Of a DNA stretch of 64,000 nucleotides, positions 24,409-36,170 are shown piece after piece. The notes below the pieces were generated by a model, which was not told the origin of the DNA, made no database searches, and was given only the letters and a program-made list of their open reading frames with translations. Origin of the DNA: Polytrichum commune (Eukaryota > Streptophyta > Polytrichopsida > Polytrichales > Polytrichaceae); assembly GCA_950295325.1 (NCBI GenBank), contig OX485805.1:25595501-25659500 (forward strand). Direction: 5' to 3'. Within the stretch, counting starts at the first letter, position 1. Each line of letters starts with the position of its first letter. The translations under genes and the position numbers were made by a program.

Positions 24409-26130
24409 TTGATTTCAATCAACTTGTACTTATTCAAACAAATGTTCCAAGAGATTTTTGGGCATATTCGATCAACATTTGAGTGTTTTGAAGTCCAATT
24501 TACAGCTACGTGTTGTGATCTTCCGGTTTTTTCTTTACTAATTTGAGGTATATTCCATAGATTCCTTTCAAATGATGCGAAGTTTTCCAAAATCTTGAGC
24601 TTCAACCAAATTATTTCTCAAACTCAAACTAGCGGGCAGTTCTCCCTATTCGTTGTACGGCATCATGTGTTGATAAGTAGTGCAATGTATTTCTAAAACA
24701 TGTCTTTTGGTGCATGTTCTTCGATTCACATCAAACCACATATCAATCTAATCATAGGTGTCCGTTCATGGTTAGATGATGGATTAGCCATGTTTATTGT
24801 TTTAGGAGGATCTCTCTCTCATGAGGGTCATGCACTTTGAGGAAAACAATCTCCCATCTATCTTACGTATCATAATTGGAAAATGTGAGAATATTAGAAT
24901 TTGTATTGAATGGTTTGAGCATCAATCCACGTTTATTATGTGGGCCTTGTATCACACATACATTGGTTTAAACTCCTAGTGGTAAAAGCAAAATTCTTCC
25001 CCATAAACCCCTAAAACATTCAAGACCAATCCAACAACATGTTTGAAGTACATTGTCATTTTTGATGTACATCTAACTGTACGGATGGCATCTTTGTAAG
25101 TTTATCATTGCTCACACAATTTTTTCAGGTGTCCACGTGTTTATAATCATAAAATTAGAATGAACAATTTAAATGAACAATTGTTGAAACAAATATACAC
25201 ATAAACTGAAAAATGCATTACCAACATATAAGTCCCATGTCACATGTCACGTACAAACTTGAGGGTTCCTTATGTACACCATGTTTTGGGACTAAGGAAT
25301 TTTCATGGTATGGTGAAGAAACGGCCAACGAAAAATTGCAATCAATCATACGAAGCGACACCATAGTTTCCTTCCATTCATCCAAATGTCAAAGGAGGGA
25401 TGCACAAAAAGGGCATCATTCAATGTAATCATCTTTTACTCTGCTTACCCATAAATTGACTATGCTACTTACTGTTGTTAAAATTGATGAAATTATGTTT
25501 TGTGTTTCCCCACATGTACATTAAGTGCTCACTCGGCTTAGCCAACTCAACCACAAAAACACGCATAATTTAGCTACCTCGTATGCCTTTTAAACATACA
25601 TAGTAGCCGTGCATCCCAATATTGCCAATCCAATCTTGCCCTGGATTTATCATGTAGCCGTCACTTTTTGCATCATGCAACATGGGTGTCCACCTACCTC
25701 CCACCATCACTTTGCAGCCATTGTCAATATTTTCCTACTTTGTGGTTGTAGTCATTGCAGTTCCGTTGCATCATACGTTAGCCAACAAATGGTGCTCCCT
25801 ATAATCCCCTACAATAATATTTGTTTGTCGCAATGTATATGGCTTAGTTTGCAATTCATGTAGATTGTAGCATGCTGAGTGTTAGTTCTACTTATGTTTG
25901 TGGAATTAGTAGGGAGATGGCGATGCCATCAGTTGGTGAGGAGCACCATTATTATGTTCAAAATTTGTTGCTCGGCAACAATTCAATCCTCCACGGTCAT
26001 GTTAAGGGGGTTACTTGACATGCGCATCCTTGTTCATTTCAATTCATGCTCATTGTTGAGTGTGTGCGCATGTGTTGTGCAATTATGTGTGGGCTCTCTG
26101 CTTTTGGTTGGAGGTTGTTTAGTCAGCTTG
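24409..26130. other. intergenic region, no gene seen
   Basis: AT-rich DNA with no convincing coding potential or element ends. Confidence 0.55.
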
Positions 26131-26149
26131 ACCATGTTGAGCCAACACT

Positions 26150-26770
26150 CAAGCATTCACTTTCCCAAGATTGTGGTGGAATCACCCGAAAATTCAAAGA
26201 AAAGGAAAGTAACCTACGAGATGAACCGTCATTTCTAGGATGTGTGGGCAACCAAACTACCTTATGTAGAGTCAAGTGTTCTTCAAGTTTGGGAAGGTGC
26301 ATTAGATGAAAAACACTATTTGTTCAATTCCAAAGTTGGAAAACCTTTATAAACACTACGGGGAGGCCAAAGGAGTGTTGTGGAGATTCTAGGTGTTTGG
26401 AAGGCTAGTGGTTTCTACATCAACAAGGAATATGCTCATGTAAATAAGTAAAATTTGTTCTTGTTAGGCTCCATGACACAAAAATGGTGGTTGGTGGGGT
26501 GGACGTGGACATTGACATTGCCAAGAAGAGAAATTAGAGAATCCAATCTGGTGTGATATACAATATGTCAAAGTTGGGGAAGTCAATCATGGATGATTGT
26601 GCCAAACCAACCCTTGATGCATTGGTGTGCCACTTTGGGTTGGGTAGTGCCAGAATTATGTACCAACAAGTGCAAAACAAAGTGAGGAAGGAGGTGATGG
26701 CAACAAAAGTATGCAGCATAGTCGTGACAAAGTCAAAACGTATGATAACCAAACATGCATTTCCATGAAT
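26150..26770 (+). pseudogene. decayed transposon-like ORF (hAT/BED-like), several stops
   Basis: Translation around 26190-26340 reads KKRKVTYEMNRHF, a TAG, then DVWATKLPYVESSV and, further on, KVGKPL and another stop. This resembles the N-terminal block of a repetitive plant protein family with the pattern F-Q-D-x-W-A-A-K-L-P-W-A-E, associated with BED-finger/hAT-type elements. A later segment (26553-26768) reads MSKLGKSIMDDCAKPTL. The frame is broken several times, so it cannot be functional. The family link is a judgement from pattern memory, and the element ends were not found. Confidence 0.3.
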
Positions 26771-27323
26771 ATCGGGTCTTTCTTTTTATGGTGATTGAGA
26801 GTTTCGGAATCAAAATGGCACCCCCCCCAAACCTCCATGCAATGTATTTTTGTTCATATCTTTGTGTGCATATTTTTTTTCCCTTTCAAACTGTTTGAGT
26901 GGGTTCAATGTTGGCCCAAGGTCCATAGTGCATTTTATTTCATGTTCTCAACTTTGACTATTATAGAGATGAACTTCAACTTGTTGCTCAATTGCTAACA
27001 TGGAATGCATGTACTTGTTCTTGAGGGTTGGGTTGCTTGAGTGATATTGTGTGCAAGTTCTAAGGCTTGAAGGTTGACGATGCATCTTGAAGACTTGGAG
27101 CTAATGCATTTGTGGTGAAGCTTGAAGACAACTTGGGGTGTAGATTATCAAATGCATGCAATGAAGTGCAAGCTCTTTAGTTGAGGATCGAACTTGAAGT
27201 TGTTATCACAACAAAGTTGTGTGAAGACTTACCATAGGCTACTTAATGGAATCAATGTTTTTTTTCATAAGGAATTTTCCCATAGGGTTTACCTTATGAA
27301 GTTTTTAGTGCATGTTTCAGGCG

Positions 27324-27428
27324 AAGAGACTTAAAGTTTATAAGCCAATAGCACAATAGGTGTTTGATGACATGCTAAGAGACTTGAAGTTTATAAGCTA
27401 AAAGCACAATAGGCATTTGATGACATTA
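27324..27428. repeat. two-copy tandem repeat, 53-bp unit
   Basis: 27324-27376 and 27377-27428 share AAGAGACTTRAAGTTTATAA, GCACAATAGG and TTTGATGACAT with a few substitutions, showing an older tandem duplication. Confidence 0.85.
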
Positions 27429-28774
27429 ACCAATTGTGCACAAAGGACAACATTCAAAGGCCTCAAACTATAACTCCAAGATATTAACTTAGCCAATTTT
27501 GCTATTCAACCCTAGCAAGAGTTGTCATAAACTTGTATAATCAACAATTTACCAACCAACTTTTTTAATACTAAAATTTTACATTTTACCATAGAGAGAG
27601 AGACGACGCCATCCTCTAGGACTAGTGTGAATGAGGGACATTTCACGTTGATCACATTTGTGAGCTCATATGTGAACCCGGTACTAAGCAAGACTATGGG
27701 ACAAGTGCTCATTTTGGCATATATTTGTCGCCACTTTTACATCTTGTAGCCTTTTACACTTGTGGAAAAAAAACAATTATGCCAATTTTGGCCACTAAAA
27801 AGTTGTCCAAGTGGCCAGGATCCACACAAAGTTCATTCACAATTGACATGCCACCATGCCTTCATTTCCTAGATGAATGTGAGAACATTGGTATCATCAA
27901 CCCACAAATAGTTATAATTGTATATTTGTCTATGGCCGTAACCACAAAATTGCTCCTACAAGCAATTAACCTTTTGGGACAAATGAGTACATTTTTTATG
28001 ACATTTAGTGTCAGGTACGATATATGCGAAGGGCCTTAACTAGATGCCTAGTGGTCTCAAAGTGTCATGTCCGATAATTTTCACTATGATTCTATTCACT
28101 GCCACATTTTAGAAATGAAAAAATATTTACATTATGGCATCTAGTGCAGCACATTGGAACACTTGAGATAATAGTTTTGAGTTCCAGTATGCAAGGGGAA
28201 TATCTCATTGAGCATACTGATGGCAAGTGTCATTTGTGTACACTTATAATCAACTTGTAGACCATTCTGCAACCTCATAACATTATTGAAGTTGTTGGTC
28301 ATTAGTGTAACCTAGCGTGCGTCTCAAAATAGGAAAAGTGACACTATGACGCACGTGACACTAAATACCATATAAACGTTGTAGCTCAAGGCACGGGTGA
28401 AGAAAAGGCCTATAAAATTAGCATATGACGAGTCAGACGAAGGCACGACCCGCACATATGTGCATATATATATTTCATCCATCCAAATTGGGGGGGGGGA
28501 GGAGGGATGTACGGAAGCGGGCATCATGGAGTCTTGCACGATAGGTGCATTAGTACGGGGCTTGAGACAAAAACCTCCACAGCAATGACTTTGGGGTGGG
28601 TCTCGAGACTAAGGCCACGCGGGCCCAATGTTCGTGCCCACCGCAAAGACGAATGTGTCCTTTTGAGTGGCTCCGACTTTGCGACCACCCATTAAAAGTT
28701 CAAGGTAGACGGGTCTTATATGGTTACTTTTCCCCCACCGAGCCCACTCTTTTTCTAGGGTATGAAACAAGCAA
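27429..28774. other. intergenic region, no gene seen
   Basis: Contains copies of the dispersed TGACACTAAATACCAT motif at 27996-28015 (reverse) and 28334-28375. No gene is recognised. Confidence 0.55.
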
Positions 28775-28777
28775 TTA

Positions 28778-29277
28778 GGGCCACTTCACACACGGGCCAA
28801 GAGCCGTGACCACGACGTTGTGAGAGCCCAAAAGAAAGTGTCCAAAGGCCGTCCCAACACACCTCCCAAATCACGTAGTGTGGTCACGGACCCTCAAGTG
28901 TAGTGTGAAGTAGTATGTGACCGGGCCCTCAATCGAATGCTATTTCAATGAATTTCTATTCATGCGGATCCTCACTCATGATGAAATAGAATAAGTTGAC
29001 GGTTTCTGAGCGTTCGGAGTGCCGTGGTCTCCTGGTTTTGTGTTAGGCCTACGTCCAAGAGGTGGTTTTAGAAAATTGTCCAAGCGACCATGGAACATGA
29101 TCCATTTAATGCCATGTAGGAATCCATGTGGACTTTACATCCATCTTGCATTCACATACTCTGCCGGTCCCTCAAGCGTAGTGTAAAGCGAACTTGGACT
29201 GGCTCCACCTTTTCCACCAATGACAGTGCTTGGAGTGTAATGGTCACGGGCTCTCAATCTCATGTGTGAAGCTGCCC
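28778..29277 (+). mobile_element. MITE family A, copy 4, full length
   Basis: A 500-bp element with TTA at 28775-28777 and 29278-29280. The left end is GGGCCACTTCACACACGGG and the right end (inverted) GGGCAGCTTCACACATGAG. It is the most complete reference copy of the family in this window; copies 1 to 3 near 20.5-22.5 kb and the diverged copy at 62778-63120 align to it. Confidence 0.85.
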
Positions 29278-29280
29278 TTA

Positions 29281-29620
29281 GTACAAGATGGCAAGCAACT
29301 CCAAATCAAGGGCATAACCACTTTCATCATAATTTTGAAGCTCATATGAATTTCTATTCATTATCAATGCGAAGGTTCGTGGGCTCATTAAATGGTCATA
29401 TAGGTCTCTCTCTCCCCATCCCCTCCCCCACTCTCTACAAATAATGTTGATTGTCGAACTAGAATGATTATTATATATGAGAATGCAATCCGATCTATTT
29501 TAAACACATGTTCTTTCGATGTCCGTTTTTGGGGACACACTACTCAGATATAGGTGTACGAATAAGGAAAATAATTGGATAAGGGTTGTCTATCTTATCT
29601 TACTAGGCTCTTATGAAGCA
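29281..29620 (+). repeat. dispersed repeat, copy 1 of the 35.5-36.2 kb family
   Basis: Shares the ordered blocks GAAGCTCATATGAA-like, GCTCATTAAATGGTCATATA and AATAAGGAAAAT...GGATAAGGGTTGTC with the two adjacent units at 35.56-36.17 kb. It directly follows the full-length MITE. Class unknown. Confidence 0.6.
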
Positions 29621-29689
29621 AACACCAAAGACAAGTTTGTGCCAATTAAACATCAGTTGAAGGCAACATCGCCCATTATGAATTGGCCA

Positions 29690-29795
29690 CAGTCCGAGAT
29701 GACCCCAAACTACCGGGTGATAATGGAGATATACCCATTTCCGAATGGGGTTGTTGGCGGTTCAATTCCCGCTGTGAAATCTTCTCTCCACTTGA
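29690..29795 (+). mobile_element. tRNA-derived SINE family B, copy 3
   Basis: Plus-strand copy with GATAATGGAGATATACCC, then CCGAATGGGGTTG, then GGCGGTTCAATTCCCG (B box) and GTGAAATCTTCTCTCC. The same blocks in the same order occur in the minus-strand copies at 14680-14815 and 15375-15480. Confidence 0.6.
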
Positions 29796-30234
29796 TGAAA
29801 AATAAACTAGTTAAGTAGGTAGAAAGCCAAGAACCCACCCACCACAAGGTATGCAATAAACCCCACCATGCATCAAGAGCATTCTTGAGCAGGGTAAAAC
29901 CAACGGGCTCAAATTCACGTCGGATTGCCCGACATTGGTTATTTATTTAATTATTTATTTATGAATTGGCCACGTCTCAATTTCATCTTGAGAAGCTCAT
30001 CACAAGCTATTTCGAGCTTGAGAAACAGGAAGAAGAAAAAAGGAAAGCAACATGCAGATTGTCACTTACCAAATTCAGAAGCTATAACTTATTATTTACA
30101 ATAACTTTAGTAAGAAGAAGAATGAACACCAATATGTTTTTTTACATGTGCAATGTCCGTTGACTATCTCTTATGCATGTCCGTGTGGGCATGGGGCAGA
30201 GGTAGCTATTTTGAAATAGGCGGACCATGAGTAA

Positions 30235-30365
30235 CACTAGAAGAAAATGTGTTCATTACAACCATTGCGACTTATGGTGAGAAAATGCATAAAATTGTTT
30301 ATTTTATGTATTCTCTCGTCATAGATCACAATGGATGGTTGTAATGGACAAATTTTCTTCTATTC
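30235..30365. mobile_element. 131-bp hairpin MITE (CACTA-like ends), TAA target duplication
   Basis: The element is a near-complete imperfect inverted repeat: left half CACTAGAAGAAAATGTGTTC, right half (inverted) GAATAGAAGAAAATTTGTCC, both continuing into ATTACAACCAT and ATGCATAAA/ATACATAAA. It is flanked by TAA at 30232-30234 and 30366-30368. The left terminus and 3-bp duplication resemble CACTA (En/Spm) elements, but the right terminus has diverged, so the superfamily is uncertain. Transcripts would fold into a long hairpin. Confidence 0.7.
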
Positions 30366-30368
30366 TAA

Positions 30369-31986
30369 GTTGAAAGCATTGAAGTTTCAAAAACTTTAAT
30401 ACTTCTTGAAGGAGTATCCGGAAGTCTTCAATGTGTAGCTCTACCACCTCAATCGTCAACCAATTTGAGTTCAATCAACATAAGATGAAATGCAAAAGTA
30501 TCTCTTCAACTTCAAACTAGTCAAGTTCAAGGACTTTAGAGCTTTCAAAACATTGTTAGTTGTAGGTCTAGACGAGCTGCGATTGTCAATCCTTCAAGCA
30601 TGTACTATGAACTAGATAACCTATGAGAGGATAGTGGATGACACGCTGCAAGAATTACTCAAGTGGGTTATCACCCGTCATTGATATGATGTATTGAAAA
30701 TGGATTTGTTATTCAACAATTTGTCAAAACTGCCTTAGGACTACAATATTACCGTTTTGAAACTCTTTGGTTCCTTTTTGCAACTTCACCAAAACCCCAG
30801 CTAGCTCTTTGACTTGAGTCCCATTGCAATCTGCTATGCCAACACATTGAACCATATAACTTATGTGTGCGATTTTTGATGAATGTCGTGTACTAGAATA
30901 AGGTAACTTCAGTCATGAATGGCAAATTTCAATACTTGTGTACACATTTATCCCACTTTCGCTTGTAAAGTACAAACGATCAGCCAAGGCAAATCACACA
31001 CTTCAATACAATAAGTATTTTAATTATTTGTGGCATTTAAACTAGTGTGCCATGTTAATTAGAGTGGTTTTCATGACTTGTCATATGACATCTTCTTTGG
31101 ATGTTACCAAACGATTGCAAGACAACCTAAGTGACTTGACGTTGAATGGTGTGGACTACACTCAATCACATGTCTAATATAGTATGTAAAATTTTCTATA
31201 AATAAGTACACGTATCATTAGGAAGTAGCCAATTACCCAGTCTCGGGGAGCTTATTACTGCACATTCGTATGCTAACAACAACAACATGTAAGCGGAGGG
31301 GAAACACAATATTCAAGTTATTTGCTAATTTTGTATTTTAAAATCCGATTTCAACATGTTTAATGGATGTCAAGTTTCGTTGTGAATATATTGAACATGT
31401 GCATATGGCAGTGTTTTATTTTCCTTGTGCATGTTTGTTACGATTATCGCACACCACTATATCATGTAACCCTACATGGCGCATGGGATTTTAGGTCCAA
31501 AATAGGTGAAAGTTTCATGAAGGTCAAGATAGGCTGCCTTTGTTTGGTGAGCCATACTTTGTAAAGAGAGGCTCATGATTCTAGGCAAATCATGAGTCTC
31601 TCGACTATCCATTTGTCATATTGTGGGTGGGGGGCAATAATGGGTAGAAGCGAGGGGTTGCCTTTGGACAATATTGGATGTCAAAACGAGGCCGAGGGCG
31701 TCATACATCATTCAAGCCGCTCTTACCCTTGCCCAAACTTGTAATGGAGGACGGTGTGATGTGGCCAACCAAACCACCTCATGTTACCGACCAAGTTCCC
31801 CGGGTCTACGTTGAGGGTGTTATGACAAGTACATTGATGATGATGATGTTGTTGTTATTGTTGTTGTTGTTTTTAGCACGAACTGAAAAATCAATTGCAA
31901 GAAGAAAATAACATGCAACCATCTTGGGAGAATCAACGCAGCTCGAGGGGAAAACGAAAGATAATGTCCATATGAGGTCTAACCTT
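30369..31986. other. intergenic region, no gene seen
   Basis: AT-rich, with short unsupported open frames and a (TTG)n tract near 31850-31872. Confidence 0.55.
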
Positions 31987-32421
31987 TCAATTACCCACTA
32001 AATTGCTACGAGTCACAACAAGACCTTTGATGCCCCAAATCGAGTCAAATTCTTTGAGGATATCGTGGTAGGCAACATCCATGGCTTTTTCCAGGTTCGA
32101 GAAGGTACGTTTCCACTCGATCCTACCATAATCATGCAAGGCGTCCCAAATGACTTGGTGTGTTTTCTCAATGGGCCATTGTAAAGCGTTGAAAACCATA
32201 TCATTCCTTTGCCGCCAAATAATCCACCGAAGACCACTTCTTAAGGAGAACCATATACGACTGAACCGTTTCCATGACTTGCAGAGAGGTTGATCAACGA
32301 GGCATTGCATCACAAAAAAAGGATTTCCTTGGGCCAAGGTTCCCTCTTTTGGCAAAAAGTTGCCAAATGACATTAGCAACATACCGCCACCCATGTTGAG
32401 CAAGTGGACAACTAAAGACAA
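31987..32421 (-). pseudogene. LINE-derived fragment (C-terminal to reverse transcriptase)
   Basis: An uninterrupted minus-strand frame of 144 codons contains W-x-I-W-R-Q-R-N-D-M-V-F, a pattern common in the zinc-binding region after the reverse transcriptase of plant non-LTR retrotransposons (compare W-x-x-W-x-x-R-N-x-x-V/I-F). No reverse transcriptase or endonuclease domain is visible on either side, so this is an isolated fragment. It could instead be an unrelated hypothetical protein. Initiation and expression are doubtful. Confidence 0.45.
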
Positions 32422-33794
32422 CTAGTACATTATTGTTATGATTGTGATTATGATTAGCTTTATGGTAATGTTACTGCCAACATACAAGTCCTAAGCAATT
32501 GTCATGTGTCACTAAAAGAACAGTACAAATATATCATTGTGATAGATTTGTAGCGACACGGGACAAGTTTTTTAATAACACATGACAATTGTCCATGACT
32601 CATATGCTTGTAGCAAGGTGACTTGTTACAATAAGGTTATAAATGAGATTATGGGATAGGGTTGGGATTCTAATGACAAGGCCATAACAAGTGACAGGCA
32701 CAAGAATATGCTATTATGATGGTGCAACAACAACAACAACAACATAGATTGAACCACATTATATTGTACGTTTTAGCATTGTCCCAAATATGCTAGTGTG
32801 AAACAACGTCGACATGGTTTCTGCATGATTTAGGTTGTTCCACTCAACTTCCAAGTGGTATGTTTCTACCATTAATTTTTCGGTTGCGTACACAATTCTT
32901 CGTTTATATATACACGTATACATATAACTCATTCATGGTGGCGTTCCTATGATGTTTCCCCATGTAAACTCGTACTCGAGTCGAAAGTGGACTTCTTATC
33001 AAAACGTGGATTTTCTTGTTACCTCGATCCTTTGGATGGATTCATCGATGCAATTTCATCATAGATAAATTACACGAGAGATATGCGAGTATTTGAACGT
33101 TATGATATAGAAATATGATGGGTTTTACGTTATGAATGTCGGAGCTTTGGTTGGCTAAAACCCCGCCATTTTCCTCTTATATTTTGCATCTCGACTTCAG
33201 TTCTAGAACTTTGAAACGATACTTGCCAAGTGGACGAGAGACAATTCCTTATCCGATCCAATGGCCCAAATGGTGTGTCCCCCCCCCCCCCCCCTCCCCT
33301 CCTTCCCCTCAAGGCACTAGGGGGGCCACGTATGTACCATGTGGTTTTGTGCCGGATTGGCTTGGAATATTCCGGTGTGGAAGAAATGCGCCTACTAACT
33401 TATTAAATTAAGGTATGTCGCTCGCGGAGGCTTCCTCTCCGACCGCCACATGTACGCACGCCATTGGCCGTGCACTAACTTAACTCTTTGCACGAGATCC
33501 CGAGATGCCTTGTTTGAAGGGTGCAAGAGCGAGAGCGTTCGAGTGCCACGAGAAAGAAGGAAGAAAGAAAACGTCGACAGCTGGCCTGCCACCATTGGCC
33601 GGAATTAGACACCTCACCACTTTGGGTCGGCCCCCACCGCTATTTGCCCAAGGTGAAAACGCAGTCAATTGTGTTGTGGTCCTTGTTTTGAGAACAACCA
33701 ACTTTGGAATTAGGATCAAAGACCCATAATTAGATCGAACGAAACCACTTGAGATGAACTAACCACACATACGAAAGAGAGAGAGAGAGCGTAT
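32422..33794. other. intergenic region, no gene seen
   Basis: Contains a (CAA)n tract near 32725-32741, a long poly-C run near 33279-33294 and a locally GC-richer patch at 33.4-33.7 kb with open frames on both strands but no recognisable protein. A (GA)n tract lies near 33776-33790. Confidence 0.5.
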
Positions 33795-34200
33795 CTCTCA
33801 TCCACCCAACATAAAAGCCCTAAAATAGTGTGCAATCCGATGGTCTCATTTTAAAGTTGATTTGACACCAAAAGAAATTTATAAGACCTTGGGTTAGTGT
33901 ACTCACAAAGTCAGTTGAGATGAATCGGCAACGGACTTATAGGAGGTAAGTTTTTATGTTGGATGGATGATAGGTATGTTTGTTTTCCTTCTCTTCATAT
34001 ATACATGTTTACTACATTTTTCGACTGTGGTGAATAGCGATGGGGGTCTGAATCACGAGCTCATTTTTTTAAAGTTGATTTGACACCAGAAGTATCTTTA
34101 AAGACTACGAGCTACCCTACTCGAAGTCATTTGAGAAAAACATGCAACAAAGCCTATGAGAGATCGAGATTTTATGTTGAATGGATGAGAGGGACGCCCA
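33795..34200 (+). repeat. two adjacent copies of the TTGATTTGACACC repeat
   Basis: Copies start near 33795 and 34060 and share with 8640-8870 the blocks AAAGTTGATTTGACACCA, a CTACTC/GTACTCA-rAGTCA block and TTTTATGTTG-ATGGATGA. The second copy is shorter. Class unknown. Confidence 0.6.
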
Positions 34201-34239
34201 GACACGACAATTCCCTCTCTCCCCCGTGTACGGAAGTCG

Positions 34240-34550
34240 TTTCCTACGACCGGGGCGAACCGACCCGTACACTGGTTCCGTGGAGGCAAGGGTTTAGGCA
34301 TCCAACAAGGGACGAGTGTATGGGTTGGTTCACCCAACCCCGTTCCTTACTCGACCCCCTTGTGCCTCGGTAAATAATGGTATAAGGGGGGGGGGGGCAA
34401 TGAACTCCAAGAGGTCGGGTGTTCAAACCCCGGCCCCACCGTGGAGGAATGATTGACCTGGCGGTTACATCCCTCCTAAATTTTCTTTCCGCGTGTAGGT
34501 GAAGTTAGTCAACTCGTGAGGATGGGTTTTCTTCTATCCGGATGCCACCA
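34240..34550 (+). repeat. dispersed repeat with tRNA-like B box
   Basis: Bases 34250-34340 (GTACACTGGTTCC, GGCAAGGGTTTAGGCATCCA, ACGAGTGTATGGGTTGG) recur inverted at 49705-49800. Shortly downstream, GGTCGGGTGTTCAAACCCCG contains a pol III B-box-like GTTCAAACC, so this may be the remnant of another SINE. A poly-G run interrupts it near 34386-34397. Confidence 0.5.
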
Positions 34551-35559
34551 TTCGATCTTGCATGTGGTGCAATGCATGGGTGGATTGTTGATATTTGCCT
34601 TGCATGGTATGTTAAGTTTCTAGGAACTTCCATGGATGAGGAAAGAGCGCCAACATGAGGGGCGAGGAGCCTTACCTTACCGGGTGTGTGCTAGAGGCAC
34701 CTTTGAAAGCAAATAGGAGGTGGGTCTTAGAGCATCCCCACCAGAATACACAAACGCCAAACATGATTTACAATATTTATATGTGTTTCGGAGGCTGTCA
34801 ACTTGGGTGGGATTGTTCATCGCGAGTCAAAGTCCATCAATAGTCAGGTATGTCTCGTCATAAATGAGTGCTTAACCCAATAATATGTTGCCACCTCGTT
34901 TTTTTATAGGAATAAAGCAGTGCACAATAGTCATTAGTATCAAGTGTTATCAAAATAAGTTCCTTGCGGGGCCAGGGGAGGCACGCCATACAAGTCATTT
35001 GTGGCGGCGGTTCGCTCCCATTATACCTGCAACGGTACAAATTTATGATGGGCAACCATTGGTGGGCCTCGGTATACCTACATACCTCGAATACTATGGA
35101 TTCTTCTTTTGTTGTGTTTGGTGGGGATGTTCTTAGAGTAGAGGCACCCATGACCAAAAACTTCAGAGATTTCGCGCTAGATTTGAAAAAGTATAAGGCG
35201 GTGCAAAAATTTCCCATGTAGGAAGATAGAAATTTGGAAGATTACAATTCTCTCCATAATTTTAGTCCTTAAATTGAATTACTATGAATTTTTGAAGCCA
35301 AAAGGTGGCCTGAACATGTTACCAACTTCTAGATTTTGCCACAAGCGCTCATTTCAATTTCTAATTCCTCCTCGCTTTAGCACTCATAACCATGACATGT
35401 GTCATGGCACTCTTGGTGTCGGCAAGATCGAAATTCAATCCCAACCTGATCGAAATTATGGCACCCTATGACTTGCTGATGGGGTCTTGATTGGGAATAG
35501 GTGTCCCCACTATAAATGGTTGCTTCTTGCAGCTATCCCACTTCTTCATAGGGTTTAAA
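34551..35559. other. intergenic region, no gene seen
   Basis: Overlapping open frames on both strands at 34858-35221 lack family features and are judged non-coding. Confidence 0.5.
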
Positions 35560-36170
35560 ACCACACAATTAGTACAAGATTATTAGCATATCCATATTGA
35601 GGCCGTAGTCACTTTCCTTGTAAATTTTTGAGCTTATATGCATATTTTATCATTGTCAAAGTGAAGATCCCTATGCTCGTTAAATGGTCATATAGATGAC
35701 CCTCCAATTATGTTGGCTATTTGAGCATAGTAGAATGGTTACTATGTTTTGAGCACGTAGTTCAATCTCTTTGAACCACATGTATTTTTGGCATTGGTTC
35801 TTAGTGCCACACCTAACCACATACCACTCACATATATGTGTCCGGTTTTGATAAGTTACCCAATCATCCACATCTAACTTAATACGAGATGGTTAGCAAT
35901 CCAAATCGAGGTCACACCGACTTCCCTCATAAATTTCAGAGATCATTTGAAATTCTCATATTCATTGTATAATGAAATGTCTTGTGCTCATTAATTAGTC
36001 ATACATGTTCCTTCGGTTGTGAGCATATTTCAACATGTCATCCATTATCTTTTATACACGTGTCTATTTGGTATTCGTTCTTGAAGCCACACCAAACCAC
36101 ATACCACTCGAATGTAGGTGTACTAATAAGAAAAGTACATGAATAAGGATTGTCCTCCTACATTGCAAAC
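35560..36170 (+). repeat. two tandem divergent units of about 310 bp
   Basis: The block GCTCGTTAAATGGTCATATA at about 35678 recurs as GCTCATTAATTAGTCATACA about 307 bp further on, and both units share upstream (GAGGTCAYACCGACTTCC-like) and downstream (CACACYWAACCACATACCAC) blocks. A third copy lies at 29281-29620. Confidence 0.65.

Noticed and set aside
33395-33729. GC-richer patch with open frames on both strands
   Set aside because: No domain, no start context or splice structure; antisense frames mirror each other, as expected of GC-rich non-coding DNA.
34858-35221. Overlapping open frames on both strands of up to 119 codons
   Set aside because: Both strands are open by chance in the same place; neither shows a domain, splice pattern or repeat-family match.
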